From the NCBI GenBank assembly GCA_000720535.1, contig JOAZ01000001.1:469994-533993 (forward strand): a DNA stretch of 64,000 bases, given 5' to 3'. The translations under genes and the position numbers were made by a program. This document shows, piece after piece, positions 34,514 to 43,709 of the stretch; position 1 is the stretch's first letter, and every line of letters begins with the position of its first letter. Below the pieces are notes generated by a model, which was not told the origin of the DNA, ran no database searches, and was given only the letters and a program-made list of their open reading frames with translations. This DNA is from Streptomyces halstedii (GTDB lineage Bacteria; Actinomycetota; Actinomycetes; Streptomycetales; Streptomycetaceae).

Positions 34514-35704
34514 ATGACCCGGACCGGCACCATGACCCCCGCCCGGATCCACCCGAGCCCGACCGGCGCCCGGTACCAGGACGCCCACCGCAGGTGGCAG
34601 GGCATACCGTCCGTCGAGCGCACCGGGGGCGGGCGGCTCTACGCCAACTGGTACACCGGGATGGAGACGGAGACCGGCGGCAACTTCGTCGTGATCACGA
34701 GCAGCGACGACGACGGCACCTCCTGGACCGGCCCCAGGTTCGTGGTCGAGCACGACGACCCCGAGGTCCGCGTGTACGACCCCTGCCTCTGGCGGGACCC
34801 CACCGGGCGGCTCTGGGCGACGTGGAACCAGAGCCGGGACTTCTTCGACGGCAGGATCGGCGTCTGGGGCGCCACGAGCGACAACCCCGACGACGACGAG
34901 CCGGCCTGGACGGCGCCGCGGCGGATCGCCAACGGGATCATGATGAACAAGCCCACCGTGCTCGCCGACGGCACCTGGCTGTTCCCCGCGGCCATCTGGG
35001 CCTGCCACACGCCCACCGAGGAACACGCCCTGGAGTCGGAGCGGTTCTCCAACGTGTACGTCTCACGCGACCAGGGCGAGACGTTCTCCCACCTCGGCGG
35101 GGCCGACGTACCGAACCGCAGCTTCGACGAGCACATGGTCGTCGAGAAGCGCGACGGCGGGCTGTGGATGCTCGTCCGGTGCTTCGACGGCGTGGGCGAG
35201 AGCTTCTCCGAGGACGGGGGACGGACCTGGTCGCCCGGCCGCCGCAGCCACATCGACGGCCCCTGCTCCCGCTTCCACGTCCGCCGGCTCCCGTCGGGCC
35301 GCCTGCTCATGATCAACCACGCGGACTTCGGTGACCGGCGCTCCCGCGAGGAGATCGAGAAGCAGGGCAACGTCAAGGTGTGGAAGGGCCGCACCAACCT
35401 CACGGCCTTCCTCAGCGACGACGACGGCGCCACCTGGCCGCACCGGCTCCTCCTCGACGACCGCGACGACGTCTCCTACCCCGACGCCGCCATCGGTCCC
35501 GACGGCCGCGTCTTCGTCGTCTACGACCACGACCGCTTCGGCGACCGGGCCGTCTACCTCGCCCGGTTCACCGAGGACGACGTCCTCGCCGGCCGGATGG
35601 ACAGCACCGGCTCCGCCACCCGGATCGTCGTCAACCGCGCTCTCGCCCTGCCCGAGCCCGAGGGCGACGCGCCGTCGCCGTCCGGCCCCGCCGCCACCAG
35701 GTGA
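34514..35704 (+). CDS. Sialidase (neuraminidase)-fold glycosidase or lyase
   Basis: A 396-residue protein of the six-bladed BNR/sialidase fold. Four Asp boxes are clear: SDDDGTSW, SRDQGETF, SEDGGRTW and SDDDGATW. There is no signal peptide or membrane segment, so it should act inside the cell on imported oligosaccharide, unlike secreted sialidases. A canonical N-terminal RIP motif was not found; the arginine triad cannot be confirmed. I chose ATG 34514 because AGGAG lies 7 nt upstream. It is the first gene of the operon with the ECF transporter and 2-keto-3-deoxy sugar acid enzymes, so a uronate-type substrate is as likely as sialic acid. Confidence 0.85.
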   Translation: MTRTGTMTPARIHPSPTGARYQDAHRRWQGIPSVERTGGGRLYANWYTGMETETGGNFVVITSSDDDGTSWTGPRFVVEHDDPEVRVYDPCLWRDPTGRLWATWNQSRDFFDGRIGVWGATSDNPDDDEPAWTAPRRIANGIMMNKPTVLADGTWLFPAAIWACHTPTEEHALESERFSNVYVSRDQGETFSHLGGADVPNRSFDEHMVVEKRDGGLWMLVRCFDGVGESFSEDGGRTWSPGRRSHIDGPCSRFHVRRLPSGRLLMINHADFGDRRSREEIEKQGNVKVWKGRTNLTAFLSDDDGATWPHRLLLDDRDDVSYPDAAIGPDGRVFVVYDHDRFGDRAVYLARFTEDDVLAGRMDSTGSATRIVVNRALALPEPEGDAPSPSGPAATR

Positions 35705-35792
35705 CCGGGCTCCCGCTCCGATCGGCCCGACCGTCCCCCAGGGCGTACGCACCCGAGGTCCGCGCCCGCACACACCAGCAGAGGAAAGACTC

Positions 35793-36425
35793 ATGGCAAC
35801 GGCGAAGACAGTGTCGGAGAATCGGTGGACGACGCTCCCCAACTGGAAGTTCCAGCTCCTTCCCCGGGACACGCGCACCATCATCACCTGTGTGTTCCTC
35901 GGGCTGACCATGGCGGTGATCCTCCAGATCACCGAGCGCCTCGACCTGGCGCTGACCGGCGGCAGCATCCCGATCGTCTCGGCGATCGTCGTCTGCGCGA
36001 TCTGGGTGCCCTCCGCGGCGTTCTACGGCCTCACCGGCGCGCTGATCACCGCGTGGATCAACCCGATCATCTCCAACCTCACGGCCTCCCAGCCGATGGC
36101 GCCCTTCCTCTTCCTCACCAACGCCGCGCACACGATCCCCGTCGCGCTGCTGGTGTGGGTCATGAAGTCCCGTGACAAGGGCCTGAAGCTGTGGCAGCTC
36201 ATCCTCATCGGGCAGATCGGCGGTCTGGGCGACGCGCTGATGTTCGGCGTGGGCAACCGCGTCATCCTGCATCTGCCCTGGGGCTTCATCTCCGGCCAGG
36301 TCCTGATCGTCCAGCCGTGCTACCTCGTCGGTTCCCTCATCACCTACGGGATCATGCGGCGACTGGTCAACACCGGACTCGTCCAGAAGGAACGCGACCT
36401 CAAGGCGGCCGCCGATGCCATCTGA
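35793..36425 (+). CDS. ECF transporter S component
   Basis: A 210-residue membrane protein with about six helices, including IITCVFLGLTMAVILQI, GGSIPIVSAIVVCAIWVPSAA, HTIPVALLVWVM and PWGFISGQVLIV. Size and helix layout are those of substrate-binding S components of energy-coupling-factor transporters. It lies directly before the T and two A components in one operon, so it is a dedicated (group I) system. GAGGAAAG lies upstream of ATG 35793. ECF systems usually import vitamins or metals; pairing with sugar-acid enzymes is unusual. Confidence 0.85.
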   Translation: MATAKTVSENRWTTLPNWKFQLLPRDTRTIITCVFLGLTMAVILQITERLDLALTGGSIPIVSAIVVCAIWVPSAAFYGLTGALITAWINPIISNLTASQPMAPFLFLTNAAHTIPVALLVWVMKSRDKGLKLWQLILIGQIGGLGDALMFGVGNRVILHLPWGFISGQVLIVQPCYLVGSLITYGIMRRLVNTGLVQKERDLKAAADAI

Positions 36426-36455
36426 CCGGCCCACACGAATCAAAGGGGTCCCGCG

Positions 36456-37253
36456 ATGAGCGGAACGATGCTCTACCAGCCAGGAAAAACGTTTCTGCAT
36501 CGCGCTGACGCCCGCGCGAAGATCGCCGCGATCATCGTCGTCCTCGTCGTCGCGCTGACGACGACCCGCATCGACGTCCTCGTCGCGCTGACCGCCGTCG
36601 TCGTGATCGGCCTCGCGGTGCTCGCGCGGATCACGCCGGCCTCGTACGCCAAGGCACTGCTCCTCATCATCCCGCTCGTCCTCCTGCTCACCCTCCTGCA
36701 ATCCCTGGTCCAGGGCGGACCGGCGCTGGCCACGATCGGCGGTGTCTCCCTCTCCAGGGCGGGTGTCCTGCTCGGTCTGGGCATCGGGATGCGCCTGTTC
36801 GCCATGGGCATCTGCTTCTACGGGTTCTCGGTGACCACCAGCCCGTCGGACATCGCGCTCGCCCTCCACAAGGTCGGCGTCCCCTACAAGTTCGCCTATC
36901 TGACGAGCTTCGCGTTCCGGTTCCTGCCGCTCCTCCAGGACGAGGCGCGGACCCTGCTCACCGCCATGGCGGTCCGCGGTTCGGCCGAGAGCAGTTCGCG
37001 CCACCCGCTGCGGCGGGGCCGCGCGATCGTCCGGATGCTGTTCCCGATGCTCGCCGGATCCATGAAGCGCAGCAGTGACATCGCCCTGTCCATGGAGCTG
37101 CGCGGCTACAGCCTGCCGGGTCCGCGGACGTTCTACCGGACGACCTCCTTCCGTACCGGTGACGCCCTTCTGGTCGTCGGCGTGGTCCTCCTGGCCGCCG
37201 CGCTCCTGGTCATGCAGTGGCAGCTGCCCGCACCGTTCACCGAAGGAGCATGA
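36456..37253 (+). CDS. ecfT: ECF transporter transmembrane component EcfT
   Basis: A 265-residue membrane protein. The hydrophobic N-terminal half (KIAAIIVVLVVALTTTRIDVL and following) and the long amphipathic coupling helices match EcfT. The two short Ala/Ser-Arg-Gly motifs that contact the ATPases appear as TAMAVRGS and SMELRGYSL. It couples ATP hydrolysis to toppling of the S component. Its stop overlaps an ATG of the next gene. Confidence 0.9.
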   Translation: MSGTMLYQPGKTFLHRADARAKIAAIIVVLVVALTTTRIDVLVALTAVVVIGLAVLARITPASYAKALLLIIPLVLLLTLLQSLVQGGPALATIGGVSLSRAGVLLGLGIGMRLFAMGICFYGFSVTTSPSDIALALHKVGVPYKFAYLTSFAFRFLPLLQDEARTLLTAMAVRGSAESSSRHPLRRGRAIVRMLFPMLAGSMKRSSDIALSMELRGYSLPGPRTFYRTTSFRTGDALLVVGVVLLAAALLVMQWQLPAPFTEGA

Positions 37254-37255
37254 GC

Positions 37256-38122
37256 ATGACTTCACCGGCACTGGCGGTCACCGGCCTGACCGTCCGCTAC
37301 GAGGGCGCCGAGCGGCGCGCACTGGACGAGGTCGGCCTCGTCGTCGCCCCCGGGGAGATCCTGGGCATTCTCGGTCCGACCGGCGCGGGGAAGTCCACGC
37401 TGCTGCAATGCCTGTCCGGCGTCATCCCGCACCACGAGGACAACGCCGCCATGCGCGGTGAGATCGAGGTCTTCGGCCGCCCGCTGGGGGACTTCGCCGG
37501 CCTCTCCGAGATCACCGAGACCGTCGGCCTCGTCATGCAGGACCCGGAGGTGCAGCTCGTCAACACCGTGGTGCGGGAAGAGCTCGTCTGGGGGATGGAG
37601 AACCGGGGGATCCCGGTACCGGAGATCGAGAAGCGCCTGCGACGCGCCACCGACCTCTTCGACATCGGCGGCCTCCTCGACCGGTTCACGCACGCCCTCT
37701 CGGGCGGAGAGAAGCAACGCGTCGTCGTCGCCTCGGTCTTCTGCCTCAGCCCGCGGATCATGCTCCTCGACGAACCGACGTCCGAACTGGACCCCGCCGG
37801 AACCGAAGGCGTCATGGACGCCATCCGCGTGCTCGCCGACGAGGGCGTCACCGTCATCGTCGTCGAGCACAAGATCGAGGAACTGGCCGTCTACGCCGAC
37901 CGGCTCGTCGCCATGCGGGCCGGCCGCATCGAAGCGGCCGGCACCCCGCGCGAGGTCCTCATGGGCCCGGCGGCCCCGGACCGGCCCCAGGTGCTCGACA
38001 TCGCGCTGCGGCTGCGGGAGCGAGGGCACTGGGACGCCGAACTTCCGCTGTCCGTCCCGGCGGCGGTCGCCGGCTGGCAGGCGATGACGCACGACCCGCA
38101 GAGCGACAGGAACCACTCATGA
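37256..38122 (+). CDS. ECF transporter ATP-binding protein (first)
   Basis: A 288-residue ABC ATPase with Walker A GPTGAGKST, Q-loop GLVMQDPEVQLV, signature LSGGEKQRVVVAS, Walker B IMLLDEPTSELD and H-loop VEHKIEE. Q-loop MQDPE and LSGGE are typical for EcfA subunits. ATG 37256 is preferred over ATG 37250 because AGGAG lies 7 nt upstream of the later one. It overlaps the second ATPase gene by ATGA. Confidence 0.92.
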   Translation: MTSPALAVTGLTVRYEGAERRALDEVGLVVAPGEILGILGPTGAGKSTLLQCLSGVIPHHEDNAAMRGEIEVFGRPLGDFAGLSEITETVGLVMQDPEVQLVNTVVREELVWGMENRGIPVPEIEKRLRRATDLFDIGGLLDRFTHALSGGEKQRVVVASVFCLSPRIMLLDEPTSELDPAGTEGVMDAIRVLADEGVTVIVVEHKIEELAVYADRLVAMRAGRIEAAGTPREVLMGPAAPDRPQVLDIALRLRERGHWDAELPLSVPAAVAGWQAMTHDPQSDRNHS

Positions 38123-39006
38123 ACCACCTGGACACGGTCATCGAGATCGACGGCGTCGAGCACACCTACGGCGGAGGGGCCAAGGCCCTGGCGGGGGTGG
38201 ACCTGACCATCGGCCGGGGCGAGTTCGTCGCGATCATCGGCCGGAACGGCTCCGGCAAGACCACCCTCGCCAAGCACTTCAACGGCCTGCTCAGGCCGAC
38301 GAACCCCGGCGGTACGGTCCGTCTGCACACCCGGGACGGCAGGACCGTCGACACCCGCGGCACCCGGCTGCACCACCTCGCCGCGACCGTCGGATACGTC
38401 TTCCAGAACCCGGACCGCCAGATCTTCCACGACACCTGCCGCGAGGAGCTGGAGTACGGCCCGCGCAACATCGGGGCCGACCCGGAGACGCTCGCCCGGG
38501 AGGTGTCCGAGACCATGGAACTGGTGGGACTCGAAGGGCGCGAGGACACCAACCCCATCCACCTCTCCCGGGGTGAGCGCCAGCGGCTCGCCATCGCCTC
38601 GACCCTCGTCATGGGCTGCGACGTCGCGGTCATCGACGAACCCACCACCGGTCAGGACCGGGCCGAGTCGCGCAAGATCCTCGACTCGCTCGCCCACCAC
38701 CACGCCCTGGGCCGCACGGTCGTCATCATCTCCCACGACATGGCGCTGGTCGCCGAGTACGCGACCCGGGTCATCGCCATGCGCAAGGGCCGCGTACTCA
38801 CCGACGGGACGCCCGCGGAGGTCTTCTCCCAGCGCGAGGTGCTCCAGGAGACCAACATCCGGCCTCCGCAGGCGGCGGTGCTCGCCGCCGAACTCGGCCT
38901 GCCGGGCGTCCTGACGGTCGACGACGCCGTACGCGAGATGAGCGCCGTCCTCACCCGGACGCACTCCGGCCCGGCCCCCCTTCCCCACGACGACAAGGTC
39001 TGCTGA
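38119..39006 (+). CDS. ECF transporter ATP-binding protein (second)
   Basis: A 295-residue ABC ATPase with Walker A GRNGSGKTT, Q-loop VFQNPDRQIF, a slightly altered signature LSRGERQRLAIAS (Gly to Arg), Walker B VAVIDEPTTGQD and H-loop SHDMALV. It forms the heterodimer EcfA/EcfA' with the preceding product. Start ATG overlaps the previous stop. The epimerase gene begins 2 nt after its stop, so transporter and enzymes are one transcript. Confidence 0.92.
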   Translation: MNHLDTVIEIDGVEHTYGGGAKALAGVDLTIGRGEFVAIIGRNGSGKTTLAKHFNGLLRPTNPGGTVRLHTRDGRTVDTRGTRLHHLAATVGYVFQNPDRQIFHDTCREELEYGPRNIGADPETLAREVSETMELVGLEGREDTNPIHLSRGERQRLAIASTLVMGCDVAVIDEPTTGQDRAESRKILDSLAHHHALGRTVVIISHDMALVAEYATRVIAMRKGRVLTDGTPAEVFSQREVLQETNIRPPQAAVLAAELGLPGVLTVDDAVREMSAVLTRTHSGPAPLPHDDKVC

Positions 39007-39008
39007 AC

Positions 39009-40001
39009 ATGCGCTATCTGGTCACCGGCGCCCGCGGTTTCGTCATGAGCGTCCTGGTCGAGCGGCTGCTCACCGCCGAGCCCGACGCCGTCGTCACCGC
39101 CGTCGATCTGCACGCGCCCGACGACGTACTCACCGCCTCCCTCGCCGGGCACGAGGGCCGCGTCCGGCACGTCCGGGCCGACGTCACCGACAGTGCGGCC
39201 ATGACGGACCTGCTCGCGCGAAGCGCACCGGACGTCGTCGTCCACGGCGCCACGGTCACCCACGACCCGGCGAGCGAACACCACGACCCCGGGCGCTTCG
39301 TCCACGTCAACACCCAGGGCACCACCACCGTCCTCGACGCGGCCCGGCGCACCGGCGGCGTACGGCGGGTCCTGCTGGTCAGCAGCGGTGCCGTCTACGG
39401 GAGTTCACCCCTGCGGCTGCTCACCGAGGACGCCCCGCCCGAGCCGGACGAGATGTACGGCATCAGCAAACTGGCCGGCGAGCTGATCGCCCGGCGCTTC
39501 GGCCGGCTCTACGGTCTCGACGTCCCCGTGGCACGGCTCACCAAGATGTTCGGGCCCATGGAACGGCCGAGCTCGGGCCGCTCCGTGATGTCCCTGCCGT
39601 ACCACCTCGCGGCGGCCGCCGTGCGGAACCGGCCCGTCAGGCTCACCGAACGGACGCTCCGGGCGGGCGGTGACTGGCTCGGTGCCGCCGAGGCCGCGCG
39701 TGCCCTGCACCTGCTCGCCCGGGGGGAGGGCCGGGGCGACGGGACGTACAACATCTCCAGCGGCGTCCGGACGAGCGTGCCCGACCTCGTGGCGCTCTTC
39801 GGCGTCGAGACCCTCCAGGTCCCGGCCGAGGAGGCCGAGGCCGACATGGACCCCGCCACCGAGTCCGGCAAGAACGGCGTCTACGCCTCCGACCGGGCGC
39901 GGCACGAGCTGAAGTGGGAGCCGGCCGCCCTCGATGCCCAGGTCGCCCGGTACGTCCGATGGGCGCGTGAGCACCCCGGGTTCTTCGCGGCGGACCGATG
40001 A
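39009..40001 (+). CDS. NAD(P)-dependent epimerase/dehydrogenase
   Basis: A 330-residue extended short-chain dehydrogenase. The nucleotide-binding loop is TGARGFVMS, where the last Gly of GxxGxxG is replaced by Met. NAD-ribose Asp is in AVDLHAP. Catalytic Ser and YxxxK are present in LLVSSGAVYG and MYGISKLAGEL. The family includes sugar epimerases, uronate dehydrogenases and D-erythronate dehydrogenases. With a downstream 2-keto-3-deoxy acid kinase and aldolase, oxidation of a sugar or sugar acid is a reasonable reading. ATGA overlap with the kinase gene. Confidence 0.82.
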   Translation: MRYLVTGARGFVMSVLVERLLTAEPDAVVTAVDLHAPDDVLTASLAGHEGRVRHVRADVTDSAAMTDLLARSAPDVVVHGATVTHDPASEHHDPGRFVHVNTQGTTTVLDAARRTGGVRRVLLVSSGAVYGSSPLRLLTEDAPPEPDEMYGISKLAGELIARRFGRLYGLDVPVARLTKMFGPMERPSSGRSVMSLPYHLAAAAVRNRPVRLTERTLRAGGDWLGAAEAARALHLLARGEGRGDGTYNISSGVRTSVPDLVALFGVETLQVPAEEAEADMDPATESGKNGVYASDRARHELKWEPAALDAQVARYVRWAREHPGFFAADR

Positions 40002-40972
40002 CCGCGCGGCGCACGGGCGGCGGCGGGCTCGTCACCTTCGGCGAGTCGATGGGGCGGATCAGCGCCGACCAGATCGGCCTCCTGGACACCTCCCGCACCT
40101 TCACGGTGTCGGTCGGGGGAGCGGAGAGCAACGTCGCCGTCGCGGCGGCCCGCCTCGGCGCGGACGTGACCTGGGCGGGCCGGCTGGGCCGCGACACCGT
40201 CGGAGACCTCGTCGAACGGCGCCTGAGAACCGAGGGGGTACGGCGACGGATCACCCGCGACGACGGTTTCACCGGGCTCATGGTGTGCTCCCGCAGGACG
40301 AACGCGGGCGTCCGGGTCGACTACCACCGGGCCGGGAGCGCCGGGTCGCGTCTGACCCCGGACGACGTGGGCGAGGACCTGATCCGTCAGGCGGACGTGC
40401 TGCACGCCACCGGCATCACCCCGGCCCTCGGCCCCACCGCGCGCACGACGACCTCATGGGCGCTGCGCACCGCACGGGAGGCGGGCGTGACGGTGTCCCT
40501 GGACGTCAACTACCGGGCCAAGCTCTGGTCCCCGCGCGAGGCGGCACCGGCCCTCCGGGAGTTGGTCACCCAGGCGGACATCGTCTTCGCCGGCCCCGAG
40601 GAGGCGGCACTCGTCCTCGGGACCCAGGACGCGTACGCCCGGGAGCCGTTGGAGGCCGCCCGCGCCCTGGTCGCGCTCGGCCCTCACACCGCGGTCGTCA
40701 AGGACGGGCCACGCGGCTGCGCCGCCGTCATCGACGGCCAGGCGTACGTGCGAGAGGCCGTCCCGGTACGGACGGTGGATCCGGTGGGCGCGGGCGACGC
40801 GTTCGTGGCGGGCTACCTCGTGGAGCTCCTCGCCGGCCGCGACGCCGGGGTACGCCTGACGACCGCGACACGCACGGGCGCCTACGCCGTCACCGTCCCG
40901 GGCGACTGCGAGGGCCTGCCGTTCCGTCATGAACTCGACGCCTTCACGGCGGCCGAGGACGTGGCCCGATAG
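39998..40972 (+). CDS. PfkB-family sugar kinase, probable 2-keto-3-deoxygluconate kinase
   Basis: A 324-residue ribokinase-fold enzyme. PfkB signature 1 is VGGAESNVAVAAARLG and signature 2 is DPVGAGDAFVAGYL with the catalytic Asp. The DVNYRAKLWS segment and overall sequence fit the 2-dehydro-3-deoxygluconokinase group. It would phosphorylate KDG or a related keto-deoxy acid to feed the aldolase encoded 66 nt downstream. Start ATG overlaps the epimerase stop. Confidence 0.87.
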   Translation: MTARRTGGGGLVTFGESMGRISADQIGLLDTSRTFTVSVGGAESNVAVAAARLGADVTWAGRLGRDTVGDLVERRLRTEGVRRRITRDDGFTGLMVCSRRTNAGVRVDYHRAGSAGSRLTPDDVGEDLIRQADVLHATGITPALGPTARTTTSWALRTAREAGVTVSLDVNYRAKLWSPREAAPALRELVTQADIVFAGPEEAALVLGTQDAYAREPLEAARALVALGPHTAVVKDGPRGCAAVIDGQAYVREAVPVRTVDPVGAGDAFVAGYLVELLAGRDAGVRLTTATRTGAYAVTVPGDCEGLPFRHELDAFTAAEDVAR

Positions 40973-41038
40973 CGCCCGCCCTCCGCGACAGCGCCCCGCC
41001 CGCCCCGCCACCGGCACCCGAACGGAAAGGCCCGCCAC

Positions 41039-41677
41039 GTGTCCGCCACCCCCGCAGACGTCACCCGGTTCTTCGACGGCTGCTTCGCCACCGTCCCCGT
41101 CATGGCCATCCTCCGTGGCCACCCGCCCGAGCGCACCGTCGAACTGGCGGAGAGGGCATGGGACCTCGGCGTCACCCAGGTCGAGGTACCCCTCCAGGAC
41201 CCGGATGCCCTGCCGTCCCTGCGGGCGGCCGTCGCCGCCGGAGCCCGGCGGGGCAGGGGCGTGGGAGCCGGCACCGTCACCACCCCGGAGCGGCTCCACC
41301 TCGCCCGGGACGCCGGTGCGGCGTTCACCGTCGCCCCCGGATACGACGAGGACGTCCTGGACGAGAGCCTCGACACCGGCATCCCCCACCTCCCGGGCGT
41401 CTCCACCCCCTCGGAGGCGGGCAGAGCACGACGGCGCGGCCTCCACTGGGTCAAGGCGTTCCCGGCGTCCCACCTCGGGCCCGCCTGGGTACGGGCGGTG
41501 CGAGCGCCCTTCCCGGACCTGCGCATCGTCGCCACGGGCGGCGTCGACGCCGAGAACGCCGCGTCCTTCCTCCACGCCGGCGCCCGCGTCGTCGCCCTGG
41601 GATCAGCCCTCGCGGACCCGTCCCAACTCGACCGTGTCACCGCGCTGTTCGCGCGCGACGGTGCGGACGACGGGTGA
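41039..41677 (+). CDS. eda: KDPG/KHG-type class I aldolase
   Basis: A 212-residue aldolase. VMAILRGHPPERTVEL, VGAGTVTTPE and GGVDAENAASFLHAGA follow the Eda pattern; the Schiff-base Lys is in HWVKAFPASHLG. It cleaves 2-keto-3-deoxy-6-phosphogluconate (or the galactonate analogue) to pyruvate and glyceraldehyde 3-phosphate. The conserved Glu that usually sits in the strand-two VRALE-type segment is not obvious here (VEVPLQDP). GTG 41039 has GGAAAGG upstream. It closes the operon. Confidence 0.87.
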   Translation: MSATPADVTRFFDGCFATVPVMAILRGHPPERTVELAERAWDLGVTQVEVPLQDPDALPSLRAAVAAGARRGRGVGAGTVTTPERLHLARDAGAAFTVAPGYDEDVLDESLDTGIPHLPGVSTPSEAGRARRRGLHWVKAFPASHLGPAWVRAVRAPFPDLRIVATGGVDAENAASFLHAGARVVALGSALADPSQLDRVTALFARDGADDG

Positions 41678-41885
41678 TCACGGCCACTCGGGCACCCGCC
41701 CGTCCCGGACCGCCGTCCGTATGAGCCCCGGCACACACGTGGCGCGCCGCCGGGCGGTCGTGCCGGTGACGGCATCCCGCCCTGCCCGTTCGGTCAGCCG
41801 GTTCTGCCCTCCCGTGCCTGGCCACCGGGGCCACCGTCCGCGTATGCAGGAGGGGTTGGTTCCCAACCGTTGGAGGAGACGGCTC

Positions 41886-43505
41886 ATGCGCGCAAAGGAC
41901 GGCGTCGGACAGTCCACGGCCGGGAACGGCCGGGCGCCCGCCTCTCGCACGCCGGCGTCCCGCCCGGCGGTGCGCCCGGACACGCCTCTGACACCGCAGG
42001 CTCTCCGGTCCCTCCAGGGCACCGTGGGCAATGCCGCCGTCGTCCAACTGCTCCACCAAGGTGGGCACCGCCAGGAGCAGGAGCAGGAGCAGGTGCAGGA
42101 GCAGGAGCCGGGCGCCGGCTCCGGGCTTCAGCCGACCGGGCGGGCCGAGGTACAGCGCGCCGCGGTCCAGGACGTCCTCCGCAGTGGTGGCCGCCCTCTC
42201 GACGACACGACCCGCGCGACGATGGAAGCCCGGCTCGGTGCCGATTTCTCCGACGTCCGGGTGCACTCCGGCAGCGCCGCGAGGGCATCGGCCACGGCAC
42301 TGGGCGCACGTGCCTACACCTCGGGCAACCATGTCGTCATCGGTGACGGCGGCGCCGACGCGCACACGCTCGCCCACGAACTCACCCACGTCATCCAGCA
42401 GCGCCAGGGGCCGGTCGCGGGCACGGACAACGGCGACGGCCTGAAGGTCTCCTCTCCGGACGACCGCTTCGAGCGCGAGGCGGAGGCGAACGCGCGCCGA
42501 GCACTCAGCGGCCCGGTCCCCGCCACCGACGCCGGAACCGTTCAGCGGTCCGGCGCGTACTCCCCGCCGGGACGGCACGAGGAACACGTGCAGCGTGCGG
42601 TGGCGTACCGGCAGGACAGCGACACCGGCAGCGCGGAGGACCAGGCCGCGTTCCAGAGGATCGTGACCGGTCTGGACGAGGCGGTCCAATGGGCCTACGA
42701 CTACGTGAGAACCACCCCGGGCCTGGGCGCACTCGCCGAGTTCGACGGGCACACCAAGCACTGGGTGCGCACCTGGGAGGCGTATCTCGGGAGCGACGTC
42801 GGCTCACCCAGCAAGGAGTTCGGCTACGCCGTGGAGTCCGTGGCCACCTATCGGCTGAAGGGCCGGACGACGTTCGCCAACCACCACATCGGGCTTCAGG
42901 AGGTACACGGCGGGACCCGGCCCGATGTCGTACTCACCGGTCCCGGCGGTCGACTCGTCGCGGCACTCGACATCACCGCGTCCAGCAGTGGACTCCATAT
43001 CTTCAAGAAGGACAACTGGGAGGGACGGTTCCCCAGTTTCGCCGAGATCACGTACAACTCCCTCACCCCGGAGACGCTCGTGCTGATGCGCGCGCGGAAG
43101 GACGCCACCGGCTCCGTCTCGGCGCAGGAGCTGGCGGCGTTCGAAGCCGCGGCGACGGAACAGCGCGCCCGGTTCGTGGCACGGCGCTCCGAGATCCGGG
43201 CCGACTTCGACACGTACGCCACTCCTCTGGCCCCCAAGGGCGAGGCGTCCGGGCTCCAGCCCCAACTCAGCATCAATGTTGTCCTGAGCTGGCTCAGGAG
43301 CGGACGGTTCGACCTGTCGAACGATGTGGAGAGGCTGGACAAGACGGCTTCCTGCGTACTCGCCGCACTGGGTGTCAAGGGCAGCAGATGGGGCTTCGAC
43401 ACCGGCTACACCGCCAACGTCGCGCGCGGGGAGTCCTTCCTCATGGTGACCGACACCCGCCCGACGGCGGATGCTTGGGGAAGGACCTTCCAGGTCGAGG
43501 AGTAG
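41886..43505 (+). CDS. eCIS core-domain (DUF4157) protein with unassigned C-terminal domain
   Basis: A 539-residue protein. The N-terminal 90 residues are disordered, with LQGTVGNAAVVQLLHQ and an EQEQEQVQEQEP stretch. Residues about 95-185 are the eCIS core: ARLGADFSDVRVHSGSAA, ARAYTSGNHVVIG and AHELTHVIQQ, a zincin-like HExxH. A linker with ERFEREA-type sequence (DRFEREAEANARRAL) follows. From about 260 a separate domain has FGYAVESVATYRL, RPDVVLTGPGG and VAALDITASSSGLHIFKK, which looks nuclease-like but lacks a clear (D/E)xK. GGAGGAG precedes ATG 41886. No contractile injection genes are in the window; it may be an effector or cargo protein of a system elsewhere. Confidence 0.8.
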   Translation: MRAKDGVGQSTAGNGRAPASRTPASRPAVRPDTPLTPQALRSLQGTVGNAAVVQLLHQGGHRQEQEQEQVQEQEPGAGSGLQPTGRAEVQRAAVQDVLRSGGRPLDDTTRATMEARLGADFSDVRVHSGSAARASATALGARAYTSGNHVVIGDGGADAHTLAHELTHVIQQRQGPVAGTDNGDGLKVSSPDDRFEREAEANARRALSGPVPATDAGTVQRSGAYSPPGRHEEHVQRAVAYRQDSDTGSAEDQAAFQRIVTGLDEAVQWAYDYVRTTPGLGALAEFDGHTKHWVRTWEAYLGSDVGSPSKEFGYAVESVATYRLKGRTTFANHHIGLQEVHGGTRPDVVLTGPGGRLVAALDITASSSGLHIFKKDNWEGRFPSFAEITYNSLTPETLVLMRARKDATGSVSAQELAAFEAAATEQRARFVARRSEIRADFDTYATPLAPKGEASGLQPQLSINVVLSWLRSGRFDLSNDVERLDKTASCVLAALGVKGSRWGFDTGYTANVARGESFLMVTDTRPTADAWGRTFQVEE

Positions 43506-43709
43506 GATTTCGACCTCACGTGACCGACGTGCCGATCGACCCGCACCCCCGCCAGGACCGGACGAGCACTGCCACGACCGTACCGGGCCGACCCCAGCTG
43601 CCTCCGTGCCGACGCATCCTGATGACCGCGTCCCGGGCCTCCGTCACGCGATTCAAGTCGTCCGGTGGCGGCGCGAGTTGAGATCGGCCCTTCGTCGGCC
43701 GACCCGCCT

